From Pseudomonas sp. Irchel s3h17 (GTDB taxonomy: Bacteria; Pseudomonadota; Gammaproteobacteria; Pseudomonadales; Pseudomonadaceae), in assembly GCF_900187505.1 (NCBI RefSeq), contig NZ_FYDL01000003.1, positions 62,001-126,000 of the forward strand: a stretch of 64,000 nucleotides of DNA, written 5' to 3'. The position numbers and the translations under genes were made by a program. A model generated the notes under the pieces. That model was not told the DNA's origin. It saw only the letters and a program-made list of their open reading frames with translations, and did not search any database. Positions 1-7,721 of the stretch are shown here, piece after piece (positions within the stretch are counted from its first letter, which is position 1; every line of letters begins with the position of its first letter).

Positions 1-265
1 GGTGGCGCCGGACTACCTCAAGCAGGACTTCACCGTGCAAACGCCATACGCCTACCTGAACCAGGTGGCGCCGTTGACGGAGGGCGAGCACGTCGTAGAG
101 GCGATCCTGGCCGAGTCGAGCGAATGCAAACTGCTGCAAATCGAAAAGGGCGAGCCGTGCCTGCTGATTCGTCGCCGCACCTGGTCGGGTCGTCAGCCGG
201 TGACCGCCGCTCGTTTGATCCACCCCGGTTCCCGTCATCGCCTGGAAGGGCGGTTTCATAAGTGA
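1..265 (+). CDS. hutC: Histidine utilization repressor HutC, C-terminal part (5' end outside window)
   Basis: The gene enters from the left edge, so only about the last 87 codons are present; the N-terminal GntR winged-helix domain is missing. The visible residues look like the end of a UTRA ligand-binding domain, including GEPCLLIRRRTW and a closing HPGSRHRLEG. HutC-type GntR repressors bind urocanate and release hut promoters. The identity rests on this fold and on hutD starting 9 bases after the stop, with the rest of the hut cluster following. A matching palindromic operator is found at 2798-2811. Confidence 0.85.
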   Translation, partial: VAPDYLKQDFTVQTPYAYLNQVAPLTEGEHVVEAILAESSECKLLQIEKGEPCLLIRRRTWSGRQPVTAARLIHPGSRHRLEGRFHK

Positions 266-274
266 GAGGCGTAA

Positions 275-847
275 ATGAGTCAGTTGAAGGTCTTGCGCGC
301 GGCTGATTATCCGCGCATGCCGTGGAAAAACGGCGGCGGTAGCACCGAAGAAATCACCCGCGATGCGGGCACGGGCCTGGACGGGTTCGGCTGGCGCCTG
401 TCGATTGCCGATATCGGTGAGTCGGGCGGCTTTTCCACGTTCGCAGGGTATCAACGGGTCATCACTGTGCTGCAAGGAGACGGCATGAGCTTGACCGTCG
501 ACGGCCAGGACGCGCGCCCCCTGTTACCGCTGGATCCCTTTGCCTTCAGTGGCGAGAGCCAGGTGTCCTGCACACTGCTGGGTGGGGCGATACGTGACTT
601 CAACCTGATCTATGCGCCAAAGCGTTTTGGCGCACGGTTACAGTGGCTGGACGGTGAGCGGCGTTTCTTTACTTCAGCGGGCAGCGTGTTGGTGTTCAGT
701 GTCACCGAGCAACTTGAAGTGAAGCTGAGTGAAGGCGCCCGGCAACTGGGTCGCCATGATTGCCTGCAACTGGACGGTAACACCGGTTTGCTGGAAATGT
801 CCGTCAATGGCCCGTGCTGCGTAATCGAGTTGACGCAGCACCGGTAA
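275..847 (+). CDS. hutD: HutD family protein
   Basis: This 190-residue protein belongs to the HutD family, small cupin-like proteins of the histidine-utilization cluster whose biochemical role is not settled; in P. fluorescens HutD has been proposed to limit hut expression. Family features include the N-terminal MPWKNGGGSTEEI segment and a GFGWRLSIADI stretch near residue 50. A GAGAGG ribosome binding site lies just before the ATG, and hutD follows hutC by 9 bases, so the two are probably cotranscribed. It converges on the chemoreceptor gene, with only 6 bases between their stops. Confidence 0.88.
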   Translation: MSQLKVLRAADYPRMPWKNGGGSTEEITRDAGTGLDGFGWRLSIADIGESGGFSTFAGYQRVITVLQGDGMSLTVDGQDARPLLPLDPFAFSGESQVSCTLLGGAIRDFNLIYAPKRFGARLQWLDGERRFFTSAGSVLVFSVTEQLEVKLSEGARQLGRHDCLQLDGNTGLLEMSVNGPCCVIELTQHR

Positions 848-853
848 TGCCGG

Positions 854-2490
854 TTATTCCCGTTCGAGGATGAAGCCTCGAACGGTTTCTTCCAGTTCAC
901 TCGACATCCGCTTGAGCGCGTGAGTGGTTGTCACGACGTCCTGTTGTGCCGAGACATTTTCCTCAACGCGCTGTGCGACGGTTTCCACATTGCGCGCGAC
1001 GTCTTCGCTGGCTGCACGCTGCTCCTGCAAGGCGTGGGAGATCTGGCTGACCGCGTCGAGTGACTCATCCAGCGCGCTTTTTACATCATTCATGGACGCG
1101 CCGGCGCTGTCGATCAGTTGCTGGCCCTGCAGCACCCGCTCACGACCGGCGCTCATGCTGTTGTTCGCTTTGCGCATGCCGCTCTGGATGGTACTCACCA
1201 GCGTCACGATCTCGGCGGTGGACCGGGTCGTGCGGATCGCCAGCTCCCGTACTTCTTCGGCAACCACGGCAAACCCGCGGCCTTGATCCCCGGCCCGGGC
1301 GGCCTCGATGGCGGCATTGAGTGCGAGCAGGTTGGTCTGTTCGGCGATGTTGTGGATCACGTCGACGATTTTTCCGATGGCGTTGGAATGCCGGGTCAGT
1401 TGATCGAGATCGCTCGATGTCTGGGTCACCAATTGCGCGATTTTCTGCATTTCGATGATGGATCGGTCCATGGTGGCAATGCCTTGGACGGTGATCTGTT
1501 CGGCTTTTTGCGTGGTATCGCGCGCTTGCACGGCACTCTCGGCGATGTGGGTGATATTGGCCGACATCTGTTCAGCGGCCGCGGCAATGGAAGACGCTGC
1601 ACTGGTTTGTTCGGCGGCCTGTTTCAGGCCTTGCTCGGACGAGGTGCCGAGGCTTCTCGTCGAGGCCTCGATGTGCCGCGAGGCCTCGCGAATTTTGCCG
1701 ATCATGGTGCGCAGGCTACGCCGCATTGCCTCGACGGACTGCATGACCCCCGTAGTGGTTGCGGTGATGGTGGGCGGATCGAAGAGCTGGCCCTGAGCGA
1801 TGTGTGTGCTGATGGCGGCCAGTTCGTGGGGCTCGGCGCCCAGGTAGCGAACCAGTCTGGCGCAGAACATCGCGGCGTAGAGGCTTGCGAACAGCAGCGT
1901 CAACGCCAGGACAATCACCTCCAGCTTCATATAGAACTCGTAGCGAGCGTGGCTGAGCTCGTACTGTTTTCGGGCCTCTTCCAGTTGAACGTCGGTCAGT
2001 TGCGAAAACAGCGAGGTCAACGGGTCTATCAAGGGGTAGAGCTGTCGGGCGGCGAAGTGCTCCAGGCTCGGGCTTGAGAGATCGCTGCGGTTCAGTAGCG
2101 TCTGCAAGTGCCGTAGCGGAGCTTCGGTTGCCTGCATCAACGGGGTGATTTCGCTGATCAGTTGCACTTCGTCGGCAATCAACTGCGTCGACTGGTAGCT
2201 GAGCCAGCGTTGTTCGATCTCGGGTAACGCCAGGCTGATCTGTTCAGCGGCTTGTGCTGCTGTGTAGGCGCCGTCCCGGGCCTTGTGTATGGCGTCGACG
2301 ATCCGGACGGAATACAGCTCGGCAATTTTCTTCAAGTCCTGCAGCGGGATGACCCGGTCGAGGTAAACCGTCTCCAGTCCTGGACCGTGGAGCGCATCCC
2401 GTACAGCCCGAGTGCGCCGATGCACATCAAGCTGGTCAGCAGGGTGCCGGCAAGCAGCAGGAGATGGGTTCTGACTTTCCACTGTTTCAT
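854..2490 (-). CDS. Methyl-accepting chemotaxis protein with an apparent -1 frameshift near codon 38
   Basis: A chemoreceptor lies between hutD and hutU on the opposite strand. The expected N terminus starts at ATG 2490 after an AGGAA site and reads [15 protein letters not shown], a first membrane segment, but that frame breaks at 2379-2381. The rest ([14 protein letters not shown] onward) continues in another frame; restoring one G in CAGG would give about 545 residues. After the break come a helical periplasmic domain, a second membrane segment ([18 protein letters not shown]), a HAMP domain and a cytoplasmic signalling domain with the hairpin tip [18 protein letters not shown]. The second frame stays open upstream to 2608, but that extension has no membrane segment and looks spurious. 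The ligand is unknown; the location suggests histidine or urocanate (inference). Confidence 0.8.
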
Positions 2491-2620
2491 AGGGTGTTCC
2501 TCGCGTGAGTGGCATCAAAGGGTGTTGCTTACGAAGTCGGCGAGGATTGATAGAGGTGGAGTGGGACGCTTCTGATGTGGTTGCAGGGTGTTTCTTGAAT
2601 GCACTCAATTGTGTCTCGCG

Positions 2621-2666
2621 TGTTACCGAACGCCCCAGGGTGGCGCAAAATCCCGCTCAAGTAACA
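2621..2666. promoter_or_regulatory. Candidate CbrB-type upstream activating half-sites
   Basis: TGTTAC at 2621-2626 and its exact inverted copy GTAACA at 2661-2666 are separated by 34 bases, and lie 110-155 bases upstream of the sigma-54 promoter. CbrB, the NtrC-type activator of histidine utilization in Pseudomonas, is recalled to recognise TGTTAC/GTAACA, usually with a shorter gap of about 14-15 bases. The longer gap equals that spacing plus about two helical turns. Assignment to CbrB is inference. Confidence 0.4.
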
Positions 2667-2777
2667 TTCGTCACCTCCTCGCAAAACGCCTCCAGAAAAA
2701 ATCGCCGCTCGCCAAACCCTTTCCCCATGGGCGTTTCAGCCAGGTTCAGGACTTTATTGAACGGGTTGCCAACAAGT

Positions 2778-2793
2778 TGGCCGCTTGATTGCA
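2778..2793 (+). promoter_or_regulatory. Sigma-54 (-24/-12) promoter of hutU
   Basis: TGGCCGCTTGATTGCA has the required GG-N10-GC spacing and the TGGC and TTGCA blocks of the RpoN consensus. The predicted start site lies near 2804, inside the HutC operator. RpoN and CbrB dependence of hut expression in P. fluorescens is established from memory of that system, so the match is functionally coherent. Confidence 0.65.
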
Positions 2794-2797
2794 TATG

Positions 2798-2811
2798 CTT
2801 GTATGTACAAG
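2798..2811. promoter_or_regulatory. HutC operator (GntR-type palindrome)
   Basis: CTTGTATGTACAAG has two perfect 6-base inverted arms around a 2-base centre and contains the TGTA-N2-TACA core reported for HutC sites in Pseudomonas. It sits where transcription from the sigma-54 promoter should begin, suiting repression by occlusion. Confidence 0.75.
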
Positions 2812-2942
2812 TAAAGACGTATGCGTATGAGTCACGGAGACTCGACCGTCGTCCACTGATTCGCCGATGTGCATTGATTGCCCATTGGCTCGCTCGCCCA
2901 CTGCCTGGGTTGGTTTGGATTGATTACTGAGGAGTTCTTTTC

Positions 2943-4625
2943 GTGACTGAGAATAAGCCGACAAAATTTCGTGACGTTGAAATCCGCGCTGCTCGCGGTA
3001 ACAAGCTGACCGCCAAGAGCTGGCTGACCGAAGCGCCGCTGCGCATGTTGATGAACAACCTCGACCCGGCAGTCGCCGAGAACCCTAAAGAACTGGTGGT
3101 TTACGGTGGTATCGGTCGTGCTGCGCGTAACTGGGAATGCTACGACAAGATCGTCGAAAGCCTGACCAACCTGAACGACGACGAGACCCTGCTGGTGCAA
3201 TCCGGCAAGCCGGTCGGCGTGTTCAAGACTCACAGCAACGCCCCGCGCGTACTGATCGCCAACTCCAACCTGGTGCCGCACTGGGCGAGCTGGGAACACT
3301 TCAACGAACTCGATGCCAAGGGCCTGGCCATGTACGGCCAGATGACCGCCGGCAGCTGGATCTACATCGGCAGCCAGGGCATCGTTCAAGGCACCTACGA
3401 AACGTTCGTCGAAGCCGGTCGCCAGCACTACAACGATGACCTGAAAGGCCGTTGGGTCCTGACCGCGGGTCTGGGCGGTATGGGCGGTGCTCAACCTCTG
3501 GCCGCGACGCTGGCCGGCGCTTGCTCGCTGAACATTGAATGCCAACAGGTCAGCATCGATTTCCGTTTGAACAGCCGCTATGTCGATGAGCAAGCCACCG
3601 ACCTCGACGACGCTCTGGCGCGTATCGCCAAATACACCAAGGAAGGCAAGGCGATTTCCATCGCCCTGCTGGGCAACGCGGCTGAAATCCTTCCAGAACT
3701 GGTCAAGCGCGGCGTACGCCCGGACATGGTTACCGACCAGACCAGCGCCCACGACCCTCTCAACGGTTACCTGCCAGCCGGCTGGACCTGGGACGAATAC
3801 CGCGCTCGCGCCAAGACCGAGCCGGCCGCTGTGGTGAAAGCCGCCAAGCAATCGATGGCCGTGCACGTCAAGGCCATGCTGGACTTCCAGAAAATGGGGG
3901 TTCCGACCTTCGACTACGGCAACAACATCCGCCAGATGGCGCAAGAAGAAGGCGTCGAGAACGCATTCGACTTCCCGGGTTTCGTACCGGCCTACATCCG
4001 TCCACTGTTCTGCCGTGGCATCGGCCCGTTCCGTTGGGCGGCGCTGTCGGGTAACGCCGAAGACATCTACAAGACCGACGCCAAGGTCAAGGAGCTGATC
4101 CCGGACGACGCCCACCTGCACAACTGGCTGGACATGGCGCGCGAGCGCATCAGCTTCCAGGGCCTGCCGGCCCGTATCTGCTGGGTGGGCCTGGGCCTGC
4201 GCGCCAAGCTCGGCCTGGCGTTCAACGAAATGGTACGCAGCGGCGAGCTGTCGGCACCGATCGTGATCGGTCGCGACCACCTGGACTCCGGTTCGGTTGC
4301 CAGCCCGAACCGCGAAACCGAATCCATGCAGGACGGTTCCGACGCTGTGTCCGACTGGCCACTGCTCAACGCCTTGCTCAACACCGCCAGCGGCGCGACC
4401 TGGGTTTCCCTGCACCACGGCGGCGGCGTCGGCATGGGCTTCTCCCAGCACTCGGGCATGGTGATTGTCTGCGACGGTACTGATGAAGCAGCTGAGCGTA
4501 TTGCTCGTGTTCTACACAACGACCCGGCCACTGGCGTTATGCGCCACGCCGACGCCGGCTACCAGATCGCGATCGATTGTGCCAAAGAGCAGGGTCTGAA
4601 CCTGCCGATGATCACGGGTAAGTAA
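2943..4625 (+). CDS. hutU: Urocanate hydratase
   Basis: HutU converts urocanate to 4-imidazolone-5-propionate, the second step of histidine breakdown, using tightly bound NAD+ in the cytoplasm. The 560-residue product has the full family length. Recognisable segments include [14 protein letters not shown], the NAD-binding-type glycine-rich [14 protein letters not shown], and the C-terminal [15 protein letters not shown]. Translation starts at GTG 2943, preceded by GAGGAG about 9 bases upstream. The gene is the first of the hutU-X-W-V-H1-H2-T-I-G run on the plus strand and is governed by the promoter region upstream. Confidence 0.97.
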   Translation: MTENKPTKFRDVEIRAARGNKLTAKSWLTEAPLRMLMNNLDPAVAENPKELVVYGGIGRAARNWECYDKIVESLTNLNDDETLLVQSGKPVGVFKTHSNAPRVLIANSNLVPHWASWEHFNELDAKGLAMYGQMTAGSWIYIGSQGIVQGTYETFVEAGRQHYNDDLKGRWVLTAGLGGMGGAQPLAATLAGACSLNIECQQVSIDFRLNSRYVDEQATDLDDALARIAKYTKEGKAISIALLGNAAEILPELVKRGVRPDMVTDQTSAHDPLNGYLPAGWTWDEYRARAKTEPAAVVKAAKQSMAVHVKAMLDFQKMGVPTFDYGNNIRQMAQEEGVENAFDFPGFVPAYIRPLFCRGIGPFRWAALSGNAEDIYKTDAKVKELIPDDAHLHNWLDMARERISFQGLPARICWVGLGLRAKLGLAFNEMVRSGELSAPIVIGRDHLDSGSVASPNRETESMQDGSDAVSDWPLLNALLNTASGATWVSLHHGGGVGMGFSQHSGMVIVCDGTDEAAERIARVLHNDPATGVMRHADAGYQIAIDCAKEQGLNLPMITGK

Positions 4626-4637
4626 CACCTGGTCGTG

Positions 4638-4678
4638 CAGGGGCTGGCTTGTCCGCGTGTCAGGCAAGCCAGCGCCTG
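4638..4678. repeat. Intergenic hairpin between hutU and hutX
   Basis: CAGGGGCTGGCTTG (4638-4651) and CAAGCCAGCGCCTG (4665-4678) form a 14-base stem with one mismatch and a 13-base loop. It resembles a REP-like palindrome of a different family from the others in this window. There is no T tract, so it is more likely an RNA-stability element or REP relic than a terminator. Confidence 0.55.
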
Positions 4679-4855
4679 TAGCAGTGCCCGCAGAGGTTGG
4701 CGATCGTCCCGGCGATAGCCCGCAGATCAAGGCGGTGACCGTACAAAAGCTGAGTGGAGCACGCCGCGCTACAGCGGACTGGCTCAATTGGACGTGGACA
4801 GGACTGGATGCCTCTTGACTGCCGTAAGCCAATTCTTGATTAGGAGCGTCACACA

Positions 4856-5824
4856 ATGAAAATGAACAAGACTCTGCTGAGCACTTTGATTTCCGTGGGC
4901 CTGTTGGCCAGCGCAGGCGCCTCTCAGGCCGCCGGCTGGTGTGAGTCCGGCAAGCCGGTGAAATTCGCCGGGCTGAACTGGGAAAGCGCCATGCTGCTGA
5001 CCGACGTGATGCAGGTGGTACTGGAGAAAGGCTACGACTGCAAGACTGACAGCCTGCCAGGCAACTCCATCACCATGGAGAACGCCCTGGGCAGCAACGA
5101 TATTCAAGTCTTCGCCGAGGAGTGGGTAGGCCGCAGCGAAGTCTGGAACAAGGCCGAGAAAGCCGGCAAGGTCGTCGGTGTCGGCGCGCCGGTGGTGGGT
5201 GCCGTCGAAGGCTGGTACGTACCGCGCTATGTGATTGAAGGCGATGCCAAGCGCAAGCTGGAAGCCAAGGCGCCGGACCTGAAAAACATTGCCGACCTGG
5301 GTAAATACGCCGCGGTGTTCAAGGACCAGGAAGAGCCGTCCAAGGGCCGTTTCTATAACTGCCCGGCTGGCTGGACCTGTGAGCTGGACAACAGCGAAAT
5401 GCTCAAGAGCTACGGCCTGGAAAGCACCTACACCAACTTCCGCCCAGGCACCGGCCCGGCGCTGGATGCCGCCATACTGTCGAGCTACAAGCGTGGCGAG
5501 CCGATCCTGTTCTACTACTGGTCGCCAACCCCGCTGATGGGCCAGATCGACGTGGTGAAGCTGGAAGAGAAGCCAGGCGTGGACAAGAGCGTGAACATCA
5601 AGGTCGGTCTGTCCAAGACCTTCCACGACGAGGCTCCGGAACTGGTCACCGTGCTCGAGAAGGTCAACCTGCCTATCGATCTGCTGAACCAGAACCTGGC
5701 GCGCATGACCAAAGAGCGGATCGAGTCGCCAAAACTGGCCAAGATCTTCCTGAAGGAACATCCTGAAGTCTGGCACGCCTGGGTGAGTGAAGACGCAGCC
5801 AAGAAAATCGACGCGGCCTTGTAG
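4856..5824 (+). CDS. hutX: Histidine ABC transporter substrate-binding protein HutX
   Basis: This 322-residue periplasmic binding protein is of the glycine betaine/choline (OpuAC-like) type recruited in hut clusters for histidine uptake. A signal peptide is clear: MKMNKTLLSTL, a hydrophobic core, and a cleavage region near ASQAA. The mature protein has several cysteines (GWCESG, YDCKTD, CPAGWTCEL) that could form disulfides. A TTAGGAG site precedes the ATG. It lies 230 bases after hutU and is followed by the permease hutW and ATPase hutV, with a hairpin in the hutX-hutW gap. Substrate specificity is inferred from context. Confidence 0.9.
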   Translation: MKMNKTLLSTLISVGLLASAGASQAAGWCESGKPVKFAGLNWESAMLLTDVMQVVLEKGYDCKTDSLPGNSITMENALGSNDIQVFAEEWVGRSEVWNKAEKAGKVVGVGAPVVGAVEGWYVPRYVIEGDAKRKLEAKAPDLKNIADLGKYAAVFKDQEEPSKGRFYNCPAGWTCELDNSEMLKSYGLESTYTNFRPGTGPALDAAILSSYKRGEPILFYYWSPTPLMGQIDVVKLEEKPGVDKSVNIKVGLSKTFHDEAPELVTVLEKVNLPIDLLNQNLARMTKERIESPKLAKIFLKEHPEVWHAWVSEDAAKKIDAAL

Positions 5825-5833
5825 GTCAAGCCT

Positions 5834-5858
5834 TCCGGCTGCCTAAACGGCAGTCGGA
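5834..5858. other. Stem-loop between hutX and hutW
   Basis: TCCGGCTGCC, a 5-base TAAAC loop and GGCAGTCGGA form a 10-base stem with one G-T pair. It has no T tract. Hairpins after binding-protein genes often protect the upstream message and give more binding protein than permease; that role is inferred here. Confidence 0.6.
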
Positions 5859-5892
5859 CACTTGATCGCAACCCCTTGATTGAGAGCCTCTT

Positions 5893-6744
5893 ATGTTTCC
5901 CGAAAGCTTTACCTTTTCCATCGCCGACTGGGTCAACAGTTGGGTCGATTCGCTGGTCACCAACTACGGTGATGTGTTCCGCCACATCTCCGACACCCTG
6001 CTCTGGGCCATCGTCAACCTCGAAGGCCTGCTGCGTGCGGCGCCTTGGTGGTTGATGCTGGCGATCGTGGCGGGCGTTGCCTGGCACGCGACCCGCAAAG
6101 TGGTGACCACGGGCGTCATCGTCGGTCTGCTGTTCCTGGTCGGCGCGGTTGGCCTGTGGGACAAACTGATGCAGACGCTCGCGCTGATGCTGGTGGCGAC
6201 GGTCATCTCGGTGCTGATCGGCGTGCCGCTGGGCATTCTGTCGGCGCGCAGCAACCGTCTGCGTTCGGTGCTGATGCCGCTGCTGGACATCATGCAAACC
6301 ATGCCGAGCTTCGTGTACCTGATTCCGGTGCTGATGCTGTTCGGCCTGGGCAAGGTCCCGGCGATTTTCGCCACGGTGATCTACGCCGCGCCGCCGCTGA
6401 TTCGTCTGACCGACCTGGGTATCCGCCAGGTCGACGGCGAGGTGATGGAAGCGATCAATGCGTTTGGTGCCAACCGCTGGCAGCAACTGTTCGGTGTGCA
6501 ATTGCCACTGGCCCTGCCGAGCATCATGGCCGGGATCAACCAGACCACCATGATGGCCCTGTCGATGGTGGTCATCGCCTCGATGATCGGCGCCCGTGGC
6601 CTGGGTGAGGACGTGCTGGTCGGCATTCAGACCCTCAACGTCGGACGCGGCCTGGAAGCCGGTTTGGCGATCGTGATTCTCGCTGTGGTCATCGACCGCA
6701 TTACCCAGGCCTACGGCCGGCCACGGCATGAGGTGAGCAAATGA
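5893..6744 (+). CDS. hutW: Histidine ABC transporter permease HutW
   Basis: The 283-residue inner-membrane permease is of the ProW/OpuAB family. It has several hydrophobic spans (for example WWLMLAIVAGVAW and LIGVPLGILSA) and the ABC-permease EAA-like loop EAINAFGANRWQQLFGVQL, which docks on the ATPase. The ATG lies about 68 bases after hutX, and the stop overlaps the hutV start by 4 bases (ATGA), so hutW and hutV are translationally coupled. It presumably passes histidine delivered by HutX. Confidence 0.9.
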   Translation: MFPESFTFSIADWVNSWVDSLVTNYGDVFRHISDTLLWAIVNLEGLLRAAPWWLMLAIVAGVAWHATRKVVTTGVIVGLLFLVGAVGLWDKLMQTLALMLVATVISVLIGVPLGILSARSNRLRSVLMPLLDIMQTMPSFVYLIPVLMLFGLGKVPAIFATVIYAAPPLIRLTDLGIRQVDGEVMEAINAFGANRWQQLFGVQLPLALPSIMAGINQTTMMALSMVVIASMIGARGLGEDVLVGIQTLNVGRGLEAGLAIVILAVVIDRITQAYGRPRHEVSK

Positions 6745-7565
6745 GCAACGCAGCCAAGATCGAAGTCAAAAACGTCTTCAAGATTTTCGGCAATCGTTCG
6801 GCTGACGCGCTGGACATGATTCGCCAGAACAAGAGCAAAGACCAGGTGCTGGCCGAAACCGGCTGCGTGGTCGGGGTCAATGACCTGTCGCTGAGTATCG
6901 GCACCGGCGAGATCTTCGTGATCATGGGCCTGTCGGGTTCCGGCAAGTCGACACTGGTGCGCCACTTCAACCGCCTGATCGACCCGACCAGCGGCGCGAT
7001 CCTGGTGGACGGCGTGGACATCCTGCAATACGACATGGAGGCACTGCGCGAGTTTCGCCGGCACAAGATCAGCATGGTGTTCCAGAGCTTCGGCCTGCTG
7101 CCCCACAAGAGCGTGCTGGACAACGTCGCCTACGGCCTGAAAGTGCGCGGCGAAAGCAAGCAAGTGTGCAGTGAACGTGCCCTGCAATGGATCAACACCG
7201 TGGGCCTCAAAGGCTACGAAAACAAATACCCGCATCAGCTGTCCGGTGGCATGCGCCAGCGCGTAGGCCTGGCCCGGGCACTGGCGGCCGACACCGACAT
7301 CATCTTGATGGACGAAGCCTTCAGCGCCCTTGACCCACTGATCCGCGCCGAAATGCAGGACCAGTTGCTGGAACTGCAGAAGACCTTGCACAAGACCATC
7401 GTGTTCATCACCCATGACCTCGATGAAGCCGTGCGCATCGGCAACCGCATCGCGATCCTCAAGGACGGCCGCCTGATCCAGGTCGGCACGCCGAAAGAGA
7501 TCCTGCATTCGCCGGCGGATGAGTACGTTGACCGTTTTGTGCAGCGGCGTGCGGCGGTGGTTTGA
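6741..7565 (+). CDS. hutV: Histidine ABC transporter ATP-binding protein HutV
   Basis: This 274-residue ATPase has all ABC motifs: Walker A GLSGSGKST near residue 62, Q-loop region MVFQSFGLLPH, signature LSGGMRQRVGLARAL and Walker B IILMDEAFSALD, followed by the switch histidine ITHDLDEA. It resembles ProV/OpuAA but lacks the C-terminal CBS pair those osmoregulatory proteins carry, fitting a nutrient importer. Its ATG overlaps the hutW stop. A REP doublet follows before hutH1. Confidence 0.92.
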   Translation: MSNAAKIEVKNVFKIFGNRSADALDMIRQNKSKDQVLAETGCVVGVNDLSLSIGTGEIFVIMGLSGSGKSTLVRHFNRLIDPTSGAILVDGVDILQYDMEALREFRRHKISMVFQSFGLLPHKSVLDNVAYGLKVRGESKQVCSERALQWINTVGLKGYENKYPHQLSGGMRQRVGLARALAADTDIILMDEAFSALDPLIRAEMQDQLLELQKTLHKTIVFITHDLDEAVRIGNRIAILKDGRLIQVGTPKEILHSPADEYVDRFVQRRAAVV

Positions 7566-7590
7566 GTGTCGATGATGGCGAGACTGTTGT

Positions 7591-7683
7591 GTGGCGAGGG
7601 AGCTTGCTCCCGTTCGACCGCGTAGCGGTCGCAGAATGTTTGGGGCTGCTTCGCACCCCAGCGGGAGCAAGCTCCCTCGCCAC
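7591..7683. repeat. REP/REPIN element between hutV and hutH1
   Basis: Two inverted arms of 22 bases, GTGGCGAGGGAGCTTGCTCC... and its exact complement ending at 7683, flank a 49-base centre. Each arm can fold on itself (GGGAGCTTGCTCCC). The same arm recurs at seven other places in this window. Confidence 0.88.
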
Positions 7684-7721
7684 GGATGTAACGCATCAAC
7701 AAAGTTTGTATGAGGCTTCAA

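Larger units (their letters stand above)
2491..2942. other. Divergent regulatory region between the chemoreceptor gene and hutU (452 bases)
   Basis: No gene is seen here. The stretch holds inverted TGTTAC/GTAACA half-sites (2621-2666), a GCCAAC-AA-GTTGGC palindrome (2768-2781) overlapping a sigma-54 type promoter (2778-2793), and a HutC-type operator (2798-2811). The hutU leader is therefore about 140 bases long. I found no convincing sigma-28 promoter for the chemoreceptor on the other strand. Confidence 0.75.

Noticed and set aside
2491..2608. N-terminal extension of the chemoreceptor frame up to 2608
   Set aside because: It has no membrane anchor or ribosome site; the real anchor is in the neighbouring frame from ATG 2490.
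2832..4451. Long open frame antisense to hutU (539 codons)
   Set aside because: It mirrors the codon pattern of hutU, has no recognisable domain or ribosome site, and lies wholly opposite a certain gene.
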